Shown here one piece after another: positions 45,654-54,171 of a stretch of 64,000 bases of DNA (within the stretch, counting starts at the first letter, position 1; each line of letters begins with the position of its first letter). Both the position numbers and the translations under genes were made by a program. A model generated the notes under the pieces. It was not told the origin of the DNA and did not search any database. It worked only from the letters and a program-made list of their open reading frames with translations. Origin of the DNA: Dyadobacter sp. CY345 (GTDB taxonomy: Bacteria; Bacteroidota; Bacteroidia; Cytophagales; Spirosomataceae); the NCBI RefSeq assembly GCF_021502725.1, contig NZ_JAKFFS010000002.1:620001-684000 (forward strand), given 5' to 3'.

Positions 45654-46556
45654 TTAATGAATAAATTGTGATCCGGCGATACCGCAGATTGCTTTGACCA
45701 GTAATAATCCGTCGATGACAATGAGATAATACATAATATTTTTGTGACGCAGCATTGTCCAGGCAACCACTAACATGAGAACAAATGGTGTCAGGTTAAA
45801 AAGTAACACAATTGGTTTGAAATGCATAAAGCTTGCAAAAATCAAAAGAGAAGTTAAACCGATCAGGAGTAGTGGCGTGAGTACAAAAAAGATCGTTTTT
45901 TTTAAACCATATCTTACCACAAATGTTTTCAGCTGCTGGTTGGAGTCGTCTTCATAATCTTTCAAATCAAACATAATAGCATTTACAGTGCAGAACATCC
46001 AGTTTTTCATAAAAAGCCATGACATGAGAACCGGATCGACGTAATAAACTCCACGTTCTATTTGCAGGATAACCAGCGGCAATAAATTTACACAACAAGC
46101 CCAGACGAAACCGATAATGAAAGCTTTCAGCCAGCCGGTGTTCCTTAGATTTATTTTTAAAAATGACAAGCCATAATAAAAAATGGCAGCCAGAGAGACG
46201 ACGGCTACAATCAGCCAGTATTTAAGCGGTAAATGTAGAATATTTTGATAATACCTGGTGAATAAAACGATTGACAAGGATATGCAAATCGCTAATAATA
46301 AGAGTTGGCTGTAACGAATAAAATGATAGTGTTTTGCGTACCAGATTGTGCGCGGATTGACTGATTCGGTGGTGCTTAATATTCCCGAATAGGCGTAGGT
46401 ATAATACATCACGGTACCAAAAAACAACAGCAAATAATAGTAGACAGAATTAAAATGCAGCTGTAACTGAAAGGCGGATTCAATGGAGAGCGCCACCGCA
46501 AGTGTGCCGACAAAGTAATTTCCAAAAAATATAAATTCGACAACTTTTTTACCCAC
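45654..46556 (-). CDS. UbiA-like prenyltransferase family membrane protein
   Basis: The protein has 300 residues and about eight to nine helices. FDLKDYEDD near 193-201 matches the second Asp-rich motif (DxxDxxxD) of UbiA enzymes, which attach prenyl chains to aromatic rings. The first Asp-rich motif (NDxxDxxxD) is not visible, so catalysis may be altered or lost. It is followed within 5 bp by a methyltransferase gene. Family membership is likely; the reaction is not known. Confidence 0.7.
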   Translation of the reverse strand: MGKKVVEFIFFGNYFVGTLAVALSIESAFQLQLHFNSVYYYLLLFFGTVMYYTYAYSGILSTTESVNPRTIWYAKHYHFIRYSQLLLLAICISLSIVLFTRYYQNILHLPLKYWLIVAVVSLAAIFYYGLSFLKINLRNTGWLKAFIIGFVWACCVNLLPLVILQIERGVYYVDPVLMSWLFMKNWMFCTVNAIMFDLKDYEDDSNQQLKTFVVRYGLKKTIFFVLTPLLLIGLTSLLIFASFMHFKPIVLLFNLTPFVLMLVVAWTMLRHKNIMYYLIVIDGLLLVKAICGIAGSQFIH

Positions 46557-46694
46557 TTTAATTCCAGTTTCCGTAATTAATACTTCTGATCCGACGAATT
46601 ATTTTGCTCAGATTCGAAAGTATAGATGTTTTGGGAAATATATAAATTTAAAGTTGGGCTGCCGGGATTATACCTGGATTGTTTCAAATGAATT

Positions 46695-47945
46695 TCAGGT
46701 CTTTCTTTTTTTCTTTTTAGCAGAAGGGAAAAGTACATTATTTAAAATGAGCCGATATCCGGGAGAATTGGGATATAAGTGAAGGTCAGTCGCCATTCTC
46801 CGGTTTCCGCCGCGGCGCCCTTCCGGGTCATGACCGCCATAAAATGTCCATTGACCGCGGCCAAGCTCACCATAAATGTACCGGTCCGAAGAATTGCTTG
46901 TTCCCATTACGAGCACATTTGGTTTAACCGTGTTTTTAGTGAAAGCGTTGGTCTGCCCGAAAAACTCGCGTATCAAATGTTCATGATTTTGCGTCAGCAT
47001 GGCAGGAATAACATCCCATTTTGCAGAAAAGTCAAACAGAGAAAAGTAGTCTTCATTTTCGCTATACCACGATCTTCCTCCGGTTGCATTAATATCTGAG
47101 AAAGAGCTTCCCTGATCGTCATCAAGGTGAAGTTTGAAATTTTGAAAGGCGAAAGTTTTGGAAAAATCCAGCTTCGACTGTGCATCCGGATCGTGTCCGT
47201 CGCCGTCGATATCATCTACAATATCAATTCCCTCAGCGGAAAGCGCAATATCAAAAGTTTCCGCACCGGAACACATGGCAAACAAAAATCCTCCTCCGGC
47301 GCAAAATTCCTTGATCGCTTTGGCGACGGCCAGTTTCATTTGCGAAACTTTTCCATAACCGTATCGACTCGCAATAGCCTCCTGAGCCTTAACATCATTT
47401 TCAGACATTCGCCTCAAATTTCGTCCAAACTGGCCTGTAAAATCCTCATGATGTAAATGCACCCAGTCATATTTTGGCAAGTCGCCTTTCAGGATTTCCT
47501 CGTCGTAAATAATTTCAAAAGGTATCTCGGCATATTTTAAAACGAGCAAAACTGCATCCGTATTTTCAAATTCCGACGGGCTGATTTTTACGGGAGAATA
47601 GACCGCAATTTTTGCCGCGGTATGCAGTTTTATTACCTCCATATTCACATCCTGATCTGCGATCTTTGAAACGATCATTTGGCTGGAAGCATCTGAGATT
47701 ATTTCAATTGAAATCGCACGAAGCTTGCATTCACTTTCAACGGCTTTGGAATATCTGACCATAAAACTTCCGCCACGGTAATTGAGAAGCCACTCTACGT
47801 CCATTTCGTCTTTCAACAGAAGATAAGCCAGTCCATATGCCTTTAAATGATTGGTTTGGGTCTGATCCATTGGAATCAGGATAGCGTTCGCCAGGCAAGC
47901 CGACGAAAGGAAAACCAGGAGAATGGATAAAAGTTTTTTTACCAT
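46695..47945 (-). CDS. Conserved exported protein (often mislabelled asparagine synthetase B)
   Basis: From the ATG at 47945 the protein has 416 residues and a signal peptide (cut near CLANA). Conserved blocks are ILIPMDQTQTNHLKAYG, WLLNYRGGSF, YDWVHLHHEDFTGQ, GGGFLFAMCSGAETFDIALS and FTFYGGHDPEG. I recall close relatives across Bacteroidota with the automatic label asparagine synthetase B, but neither the N-terminal Cys glutaminase nor the PP-loop of AsnB is present. The FAMCSGAE segment resembles the nucleophile elbow of a class I glutamine-amidotransferase fold. Function unknown; periplasmic or lipid-linked location likely. Confidence 0.7.
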   Translation of the reverse strand: MVKKLLSILLVFLSSACLANAILIPMDQTQTNHLKAYGLAYLLLKDEMDVEWLLNYRGGSFMVRYSKAVESECKLRAISIEIISDASSQMIVSKIADQDVNMEVIKLHTAAKIAVYSPVKISPSEFENTDAVLLVLKYAEIPFEIIYDEEILKGDLPKYDWVHLHHEDFTGQFGRNLRRMSENDVKAQEAIASRYGYGKVSQMKLAVAKAIKEFCAGGGFLFAMCSGAETFDIALSAEGIDIVDDIDGDGHDPDAQSKLDFSKTFAFQNFKLHLDDDQGSSFSDINATGGRSWYSENEDYFSLFDFSAKWDVIPAMLTQNHEHLIREFFGQTNAFTKNTVKPNVLVMGTSNSSDRYIYGELGRGQWTFYGGHDPEGRRGGNRRMATDLHLYPNSPGYRLILNNVLFPSAKKKKRKT

Positions 47946-48050
47946 AATCGAAACCGGTATATCACCCAATTTAAAACCTGAGCAGAATCAAATTTAACGA
48001 ATTAAAAGTTATTTATCCACTTGAATTTCAGAGGAATAAATTATTATTTC

Positions 48051-48128
48051 AACCTTGATGCAAAATGATTGATACTGAATAACGGTATGTTATTTTAGAG
48101 ATGGCAAAAATCTCTAACAGTCAAGGTT
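48051..48128. promoter_or_regulatory. Nested inverted repeats upstream of the MocR gene
   Basis: Outer arms AACCTTGA (48051-48058) and TCAAGGTT (48121-48128) enclose an inner AGAGAT/ATCTCT hairpin (48097-48102 with 48110-48115). It may be an operator for the MocR-type regulator that starts at 48218. The assignment is tentative. Confidence 0.3.
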
Positions 48129-48182
48129 CAGTGATACTCAAAAGGCTTATCATCAAAACATGTATTTCGGATTTGATACCTT

Positions 48183-48213
48183 ATTGCCGGATCCTTTAAG
48201 TTTCTTAATTTTG
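48183..48213 (+). promoter_or_regulatory. Promoter predicting a leaderless MocR transcript
   Basis: ATTG (48183-48186), a 19-bp spacer and TAATTTTG (48206-48213) match the consensus except for one base. The expected start would fall at or next to the ATG at 48218. Confidence 0.55.
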
Positions 48214-48217
48214 GGGT

Positions 48218-49702
48218 ATGAGTAGTCCGGTTCAGATTCCCTTTAAAAGTTTGGTCGTCATTGACCGTCTTCTTGATACACCCATTTATCTTCAGATTGT
48301 ACATCAGTTGATCAATGCCATTCAGCGCGGCGTTCTTATTCCAGGAATTCAACTGCCCGGTTCAAGAGCTTTGTCGCTGGAACTGGCGGTTCACAGGAAG
48401 ACAATCGTCTCAGTTTACGACGAACTTAATGCGCAAGGCTGGACGGAAATTATCCCGAATAAAGGGACATTTGTCAGCAGTAAATCACCGGCGAAGCGAT
48501 CGGATTCGTTAAAATACAATACCGAATTTCTGACAAGTTATCCTTCCCAAACTGGATTTCATATCAGGCAAAACATATTGCTTGACATACCAACCGTAAG
48601 TACAAATTCCAGGCTGGAATTCACAGATGGACTTCCCGATATCAGACTTGCTCCGTTGGACAGGCTTTCCAAAGTTTATGGCGGTATTCTGAAACGAAAA
48701 AGCAGCCACAAGCATTTCGGTTATTCTCATGTTGAAGGCAATGAATTTTACCGGGAAACGCTGGCGAGTTATTTGAATAATACAAGGGGGCTGCATATCA
48801 CCAGGCGAAATATTTTGACGACCCGCGGGATTCACATGAGCATTTACCTCGCCGCTAATTTGCTTATTGATAAAGGCGATCTTGTTGTGGTTGGCGACCT
48901 GAGTTATTATGTTGCCAATATGATTTTTCAGGAAGCCGGGGCAGGAATTCTTTCGGTACCTGTAGATGAAGACGGGATTTCTGTGGACGCTATCAAAAAG
49001 CTCTGCGAAACCAGGAAGATTAGAATGCTTTATCTGACACCACATCATCATTATCCTACAACAGTAACGCTCACTGCTGAACGCCGGCTTGAATTGTTGA
49101 GTTTATCGGTCCAGTATGGTTTTATTATCCTGGAAGACGATTATGACTACGATTTTCACTATAACAGCAGTCCGGTTTTGCCGCTCACCAGTGCTGATCG
49201 TCACGGGATGGTTGTTTATATCGGATCTTTTTGCAACTCCCTGGCGCCTGGCTTTCGATCCGGATATCTGGTAGCGCCGGAAAACCTGATTCAGGAATTG
49301 GGGAAATTACGAAGAATAGTTGATCGTCAGGGTGATATGTTGATGGAACAGGCCCTGGGCGAATTATTGGAAGAACGTGAAATCCAACGCCATCTTAAAA
49401 AGGCCGTAAAAATTTATCAGGAAAGAAGAGATTCTCTTTGTAGGTTACTATCCTCAGAGCTAGACGAATATGTGTCTTTTTCATCGCCATCGGGTGGATT
49501 ATCGATCTGGACAAAATGGGATCCGAAGTTAAATCTGATGCGGATCAGTAAAAATTGCGCAAGCCAAAATTTACATTTACCTCAAAAACTCTTATATCAA
49601 ACAGAAAGTGTAACGGCAATGCGCCTGGGTTTTGGGAATTTGACAGAATCCGAAATGACGCAGGCAATAGACATTCTGAAACACGCTTTGAAAAAAAGTT
49701 GA
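48218..49702 (+). CDS. MocR/PdxR-type regulator (GntR fused to aminotransferase fold) lacking the PLP lysine
   Basis: The 494-residue protein has an N-terminal GntR winged helix (about 15-88; PGSRALSLELAVHRKTIVSVYDEL pattern) and a fold-type I aminotransferase-like domain (about 130-490). PLP-site parts are partly kept (LTPHHHYP near 273-280, LEDDYDYDF at 305-313). The Schiff-base lysine expected in G-S-F-S-K-x-L-A-P-G is Asn340 (GSFCNSLAPGFR). Such proteins usually sense PLP or amino acids and control nearby genes. This one may bind a ligand without a covalent bond, or be drifting. Confidence 0.85.
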   Translation: MSSPVQIPFKSLVVIDRLLDTPIYLQIVHQLINAIQRGVLIPGIQLPGSRALSLELAVHRKTIVSVYDELNAQGWTEIIPNKGTFVSSKSPAKRSDSLKYNTEFLTSYPSQTGFHIRQNILLDIPTVSTNSRLEFTDGLPDIRLAPLDRLSKVYGGILKRKSSHKHFGYSHVEGNEFYRETLASYLNNTRGLHITRRNILTTRGIHMSIYLAANLLIDKGDLVVVGDLSYYVANMIFQEAGAGILSVPVDEDGISVDAIKKLCETRKIRMLYLTPHHHYPTTVTLTAERRLELLSLSVQYGFIILEDDYDYDFHYNSSPVLPLTSADRHGMVVYIGSFCNSLAPGFRSGYLVAPENLIQELGKLRRIVDRQGDMLMEQALGELLEEREIQRHLKKAVKIYQERRDSLCRLLSSELDEYVSFSSPSGGLSIWTKWDPKLNLMRISKNCASQNLHLPQKLLYQTESVTAMRLGFGNLTESEMTQAIDILKHALKKS

Positions 49703-49717
49703 CGATCCCCAATTACA

Positions 49718-49876
49718 TTAATCCTCACCGGATTTATCCTTTTCCTCTTTTGTAATAAACTGCGATAGCCATCCTGCCAGTAAAAAGGGAGAGAGAATTA
49801 CCGAAGTTACAATTGTGGCAACAAGCCAGATCAGAGAAATTATGCCTCTGATAAAAAATTCCAGAATCTTATTCAT
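49718..49876 (-). CDS. Small hydrophobic membrane protein
   Basis: A 52-residue product from the ATG at 49876 (MNKILEFFIRG). It has one long hydrophobic stretch (about 11-38), then LSQFITKEEKDKSGED, a charged tail. An ATG eight codons earlier is less likely. The topology is typical of genuine small membrane proteins, and the codons look native. Function unknown. It converges with the MocR gene 15 bp away. Confidence 0.5.
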   Translation of the reverse strand: MNKILEFFIRGIISLIWLVATIVTSVILSPFLLAGWLSQFITKEEKDKSGED

Positions 49877-50235
49877 TATTACAAGGAGGTAGCTTAGCAA
49901 TTAAGCAATTGTATCGTAGTTATTTATGGCTAATCTTCGAAGTGATCAACCATTTAAGATTTTGCGTTGAGCAGGCAGGAAATATTGTTCAAATGTAATC
50001 AGAAATCTGCTCATTTTGAGGTTATCCTCTGTTATGATGAACTGCCATTAAAAAACAGTAAAATGCCCTGCGAATTTGTTCGACTTTTGTAAGTTTGATA
50101 TTATAGTATAATTTTATACTTGAATAGTTTTATTAGAAATAATTAAGTTGATTTGTTGATATTTATAGTTATTATTTTTATAGAATAAATTCTATCGATA
50201 TATTTGCCTGATTATAACCCTAAACTCTTTAAAAG
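49877..50235. other. AT-rich gap with a 16-base palindrome
   Basis: No convincing gene is seen. A near loop-less palindrome, AGTATAA-TT-TTATACT, lies at 50105-50120, about 55 bp upstream of the -33 region of the next gene, and could be an operator. A short GCTTA/TAAGC stem is near 49891. Confidence 0.4.
50176..50206 (+). promoter_or_regulatory. Promoter of the small secreted protein gene
   Basis: TTTT (50176-50179), N19 and TATATTTG (50199-50206) match TTTG-N19-TAnnTTTG with one mismatch; the start codon is 30 bases on. Confidence 0.55.
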
Positions 50236-50739
50236 GTGAATAGATATTTGTTCGCGATTGTTATTATTCTTAGTTCATTTAAACTAGTTCATGGTCAGGA
50301 TATTATTGTCAAACACGATGGGTCAAAATTAAATGGTAAGGTAAATTATATTACAGAAAGTACTGTTGTCTACACAGAACCTGAGAATTCAAATACTTCA
50401 AAATTAGGGAAGGCAGAAGTCGAAAAAATCATTTACAAGTCTGGCAGAATTGAGCCAATAAGTCAAAAAGTAGAAATTCACGGGCAGGAAGACTGGCAGA
50501 AAATTATTCTAACCACAAACCCGCTTTTAGTAGTCGGCTTGATGAAAAAAGGAGAAATTAAGGTCAAATCAGGTCGCCAGGGACATGGAATGGCCAATTT
50601 CGAATCCCACGATATGGAAAAAATGAAGAAGCAGGCAGCGGGTATGGGAGCGCATGTTTTGGTAGTTGATGGTTATGACGGGCGTGCAGAATTCAGCAAC
50701 CAAAAGACAGAAACAGTTGTTGCTTATGGCTATAAATAA
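50236..50739 (+). CDS. Hypothetical exported protein
   Basis: The protein has 167 residues and starts with GTG. A signal peptide covers about 1-20 (cut near VHGQ). The next region (about 21-65), DIIVKHDGSKLNGKVNYITE, looks like the small beta domain seen in many Bacteroidota secreted proteins that begin with a D-x-I-x-x-x-x-G-x pattern. The C-terminal part has a GMGAHVLVVDG segment like heavy-metal or YbjQ-type folds, but this is weak. A very stable terminator follows. Function unknown. Confidence 0.65.
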   Translation: MNRYLFAIVIILSSFKLVHGQDIIVKHDGSKLNGKVNYITESTVVYTEPENSNTSKLGKAEVEKIIYKSGRIEPISQKVEIHGQEDWQKIILTTNPLLVVGLMKKGEIKVKSGRQGHGMANFESHDMEKMKKQAAGMGAHVLVVDGYDGRAEFSNQKTETVVAYGYK

Positions 50740-50753
50740 CTGAGAGATATTAA

Positions 50754-50798
50754 TACGCAAAAAGGGTCGCTTTCCTGGAAAGCGACCCTTTTTGCGTA
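50754..50798. terminator. Very stable symmetric terminator
   Basis: A 21-bp perfect stem (50754-50774 with 50778-50798) has a 3-base loop, with A5 and T5 tracts inside the stem. It should work from either side. Confidence 0.88.
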
Positions 50799-51035
50799 TA
50801 TGCATCATGGTTGTCCTTTTTTTTGATTTTTGTTATTTGTTGTACCAATTACTTTAAATGTTGTACATCTTATCGATTGCGATTTTGAAAGCTCGATTTT
50901 GTGTATTTTAGACTACTTAATTCGATAGTGTTTAGAATAATACACCTATTTACACGCTTTCTAATTTGCTGATTATAAGGCGGTCTCAGCCTATAAAATT
51001 AAAGGTGCTGTGTTTAATTTAGCCAATTAAGAGTT

Positions 51036-53342
51036 ATGCTGAGGCATGTTAATATAATATGGACCCTTTTTTTGCTGATTGCAGCCATGCATCTCAATGG
51101 GGCTGCACAAGTGCGTAACAATGATTTAACAAAGTCACAAGGTGAAACAAACAACGATACAAATTACATAGTTAAACTTCTTCACACGGGTTCATATTTT
51201 CTCGATAAACCCGATGCCAGTCTCCCAGATATTAAAAAAGCTGAATCCTATTTCGGTAGAGCTTTTACTATGAGCGATTCGACGAAATTAAAATTTCATT
51301 GGCAAGAGTCGCTCTTTTTACTCGGTACCGCTGCTATCCGGCGGGGCGATTTAGTTAATGGTAGAAGGTTTTTCCGGCGCGTCATAAACAGTGTCGATAA
51401 TTCAAATAATATTGATGAAATGTCTGAGGCATGGTTCAGGTTTGGCCAGGCCTTCATGCGTATTAAATCGCATTTTTCCCCACAACTGGTGGATGATAGA
51501 AATTATGATGAAATGATGACCTGTTTTCAGACAGCGTTAAAATTTGTGAAGAAAGGAAATAATAAGGAAAAACAAAGTGGGATACTTGTTCAGATGGCTG
51601 ACTTTATTTACCTGCAAAAAGGAAACCTTACCGACGCAGAAGATCTTTATTATCAGGTACTGGCATTCAAAAAGGAGATTGGTACGTCTAAAATGCAAGA
51701 GGCGTACAGCGGGTTAATGGGTCTAAACTATTTCCGAGGTGATTTTAGCAAAGCACTCTGTTATGGAATGCAGGCGCTGACCAGTGCGGAAAATACGCAG
51801 GGTTATAATAATCTGGACATCGTTTTTTTCTATTTCGGTAATATTTACCGCGATATGGGGGACAATCAATCAAGTCTGGAACAATATCAAAAAGCACTGA
51901 CGTTAATTGAGGAAAAGGGTGAGTTTGAATATTTATATGCAGCCACCCTTCGTAATACTGTCCGTGTGATGATCGCACAAGGTAAAGAACATCAGGCACT
52001 CGCGTTTTTGCAAAATCAGAAAAAAAAGCATCCGCCCGTATACCCGATCACGAAAACCATGTTTGCCGAAAGTTTTGGTCATTGTTACAATGCACTTAAA
52101 GAGTTTCCTCTTGCAGAAAAATACTTTGATGAAATGTCGGTTTGGAGTAAAAAAATTGGAGGGATCAGGGCGATCTATTTGTATTACGCTATTGGAAAAT
52201 TCTATTTCGATGTCAAAAAATACGATAAATCAAAAAGATACCTTTCTCAGGTTTTGACTGCGCCACCAGGAATTGTGCCTGTATCAATCTTGCAAAGGGC
52301 GTATTTGATGTCATTTCAAATTGATTCTGCTTCGTCTGACTATGTTTCAGCCATCGAACATTTTCGGCAGCACAGTATGTTGAAAGACTCCGTTTTCAAT
52401 GTAATTAATAGCCGTCAGATTGAAGAGCTGAAGATAAAATACGAAACTGAAAACAAAGAGAAGGATATTAAAATACTTCGCAACCAGACGCAATTACAGG
52501 AGGCTGCGCAAACCAGGAATATCATTATTACCGGCGGAATTTTCCTGTTTTTTTTGATGGGGATAGGGTTTTACAGATATTATATCAAACAGCAAAGCCA
52601 TAAACAGCTGCAAGCAAAACAGGAAGTGATCAATCAGAAAAACGCTTCACTAGAAAGTTTGCTATGGGAGCAGGGAAAACTGCTCAATGAGAAAGAGTGG
52701 CTTTTAAAAGAAATTCACCACCGTGTAAAAAACAATCTTCAGATTGTGATGAGCCTTCTTAACACGCAATCAGCATTTATTGACAATGAGGCTGCCTTAA
52801 AAGCAATCCGGCATAGTCAGCATAGAATGTTTGCCATGTCATTAATTCATCAGAAATTATACGAATCTCAAAGCGTGGCGAAGGTGGAAATGCTCGTATA
52901 CATAAAGGAGCTGATAGCGTATTTGCTGGATAGTTTCGATACAAAGAGTCATATTGATTTTAATACGAAAATCGATTTTATAGAACTAGACGTTTCTCAG
53001 GCGGTACCTGTCGGCCTGATTTTAAATGAGGCGATTACCAATTCCATAAAAAGTGCATTTCAAGGGCGGGAAAAAGGAATAATTACGATTATTATGGAAT
53101 GGCTCAACGCAAACGAAGTATCTCTCGAAATTTCGGATAATGGAATAGGTTTAACTCAAGACATTGATATTGGAAAACGTAAGACGCTCGGAATGAGTCT
53201 TATGTCTGGTTTGAGCCTTCAGCTCGGTGGGACTTTTAATATTGAAAGTAAGGACGGCGTATCTATTAGTATCATTTTCAAAGTTGAAAAAGTGATCAAT
53301 TACAATTCGAAATCAGCGGAAGGCCAAATTCCGAATACTTAA
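51036..53342 (+). CDS. TPR-containing sensor histidine kinase (HisKA_2 type)
   Basis: This 768-residue kinase has a signal peptide (about 1-24) and an exported region of tetratricopeptide repeats (about 60-455). A coiled coil and one membrane helix (about 490-512) follow, then a cytoplasmic kinase. The HisKA_2 motif is KEIHHRVKNNLQIVMSLL (about 563-580), with His568 or 569 the likely phosphosite. The ATPase has NEAITNSIKSAF and ISDNGIGL. TPR kinases of this kind are common in Bacteroidota. No response regulator is adjacent, so it is an orphan. The signal is unknown. Confidence 0.87.
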   Translation: MLRHVNIIWTLFLLIAAMHLNGAAQVRNNDLTKSQGETNNDTNYIVKLLHTGSYFLDKPDASLPDIKKAESYFGRAFTMSDSTKLKFHWQESLFLLGTAAIRRGDLVNGRRFFRRVINSVDNSNNIDEMSEAWFRFGQAFMRIKSHFSPQLVDDRNYDEMMTCFQTALKFVKKGNNKEKQSGILVQMADFIYLQKGNLTDAEDLYYQVLAFKKEIGTSKMQEAYSGLMGLNYFRGDFSKALCYGMQALTSAENTQGYNNLDIVFFYFGNIYRDMGDNQSSLEQYQKALTLIEEKGEFEYLYAATLRNTVRVMIAQGKEHQALAFLQNQKKKHPPVYPITKTMFAESFGHCYNALKEFPLAEKYFDEMSVWSKKIGGIRAIYLYYAIGKFYFDVKKYDKSKRYLSQVLTAPPGIVPVSILQRAYLMSFQIDSASSDYVSAIEHFRQHSMLKDSVFNVINSRQIEELKIKYETENKEKDIKILRNQTQLQEAAQTRNIIITGGIFLFFLMGIGFYRYYIKQQSHKQLQAKQEVINQKNASLESLLWEQGKLLNEKEWLLKEIHHRVKNNLQIVMSLLNTQSAFIDNEAALKAIRHSQHRMFAMSLIHQKLYESQSVAKVEMLVYIKELIAYLLDSFDTKSHIDFNTKIDFIELDVSQAVPVGLILNEAITNSIKSAFQGREKGIITIIMEWLNANEVSLEISDNGIGLTQDIDIGKRKTLGMSLMSGLSLQLGGTFNIESKDGVSISIIFKVEKVINYNSKSAEGQIPNT

Positions 53343-53691
53343 TCGCGGCCTTCTCGACATTGGATGGACGGATAAGTAATTAGTTCTCAACTATGAAATT
53401 CGTAGTTAAATTTGGCACGAATAATTTCATGAACAAAGAAGTGTATCAGGCATACTGTACGGCTTCCATTGGCGCAGTCTACTATGCCGCAATTACATTT
53501 GATGAATTATTGCCCTGAGAACTTCGGGGATAATCTCATTTATAGTAATTTCTCATGATAATATCGTGAAAACTGTTTTAAATTGTACTACTTTTGTGCC
53601 TTTATATAAAGAACACCTAATACCGAATCAAAATTGTATTCTGTTCTGGCGGATTTAATGTTGTCCGTAGAAAAATTATATTCGGTTTGAA
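53343..53691. other. Gap with one doubtful small frame
   Basis: An open frame of 41 codons at 53393-53518 (MKFVVKFGTNNF start) is intact but has no recognised relatives or promoter. Otherwise I see nothing in this stretch. Confidence 0.35.
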
Positions 53692-54171
53692 GTGAATTAT
53701 TTCACCGAAATAGTGTTCTCTATAAATATATTTATGAAAAAAGGTTTCAAAATTGTTGAGTTGCCCGGGTTGAAAAGCCGGAAAGTTGCAGGAATAAAGC
53801 AACAAGGGCACAGAACGGCAAATTTGAAAAGATATGAAACTCCTGATAAGAATCTGACTGTCAGGTTTTTTTGTAATATAAGCTCTGCTTTTTTTACTCT
53901 TCGGAATAGTTTTCACTCCTCAGAATACATTTTAGAAAAATCTCCGGAAAATATGTTTGACGTTTCGTCTGATCCGGAAACAAGATCCTCTTTTAAATTA
54001 AAACTTCAAAATGCGGCGCTTAAAAACTTGGGTGGTTTGACATACTTATCGGTAAAATCTAATAATGATTATGCAGCGATGCATTTCATAGCTCAGATTT
54101 TAGCTGAAAATATGTTTGCGGCCAAGGGCGTCATAAAATCTAAAAAACAAATAAAATGGCTCAGTATTTAA
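53692..54171 (+). CDS. Doubtful hypothetical protein before IMP dehydrogenase
   Basis: A 159-codon frame overlaps the guaB-type gene start by 16 bases. A later ATG at 53734 ([12 protein letters not shown]) is the better start if it is real. It is basic, rich in Ser, Lys and Phe, and shows no signal peptide, domain or motif I know. Codon choice is not unlike neighbours. It could equally be chance open frame in a low-GC gap, hence the low confidence. Confidence 0.25.
   Translation: MNYFTEIVFSINIFMKKGFKIVELPGLKSRKVAGIKQQGHRTANLKRYETPDKNLTVRFFCNISSAFFTLRNSFHSSEYILEKSPENMFDVSSDPETRSSFKLKLQNAALKNLGGLTYLSVKSNNDYAAMHFIAQILAENMFAAKGVIKSKKQIKWLSI

Noticed and set aside
53393-53518. 41-residue frame as a small protein
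   Set aside because: Too short and without promoter, relatives or topology to support it; mentioned only in the gap entry.
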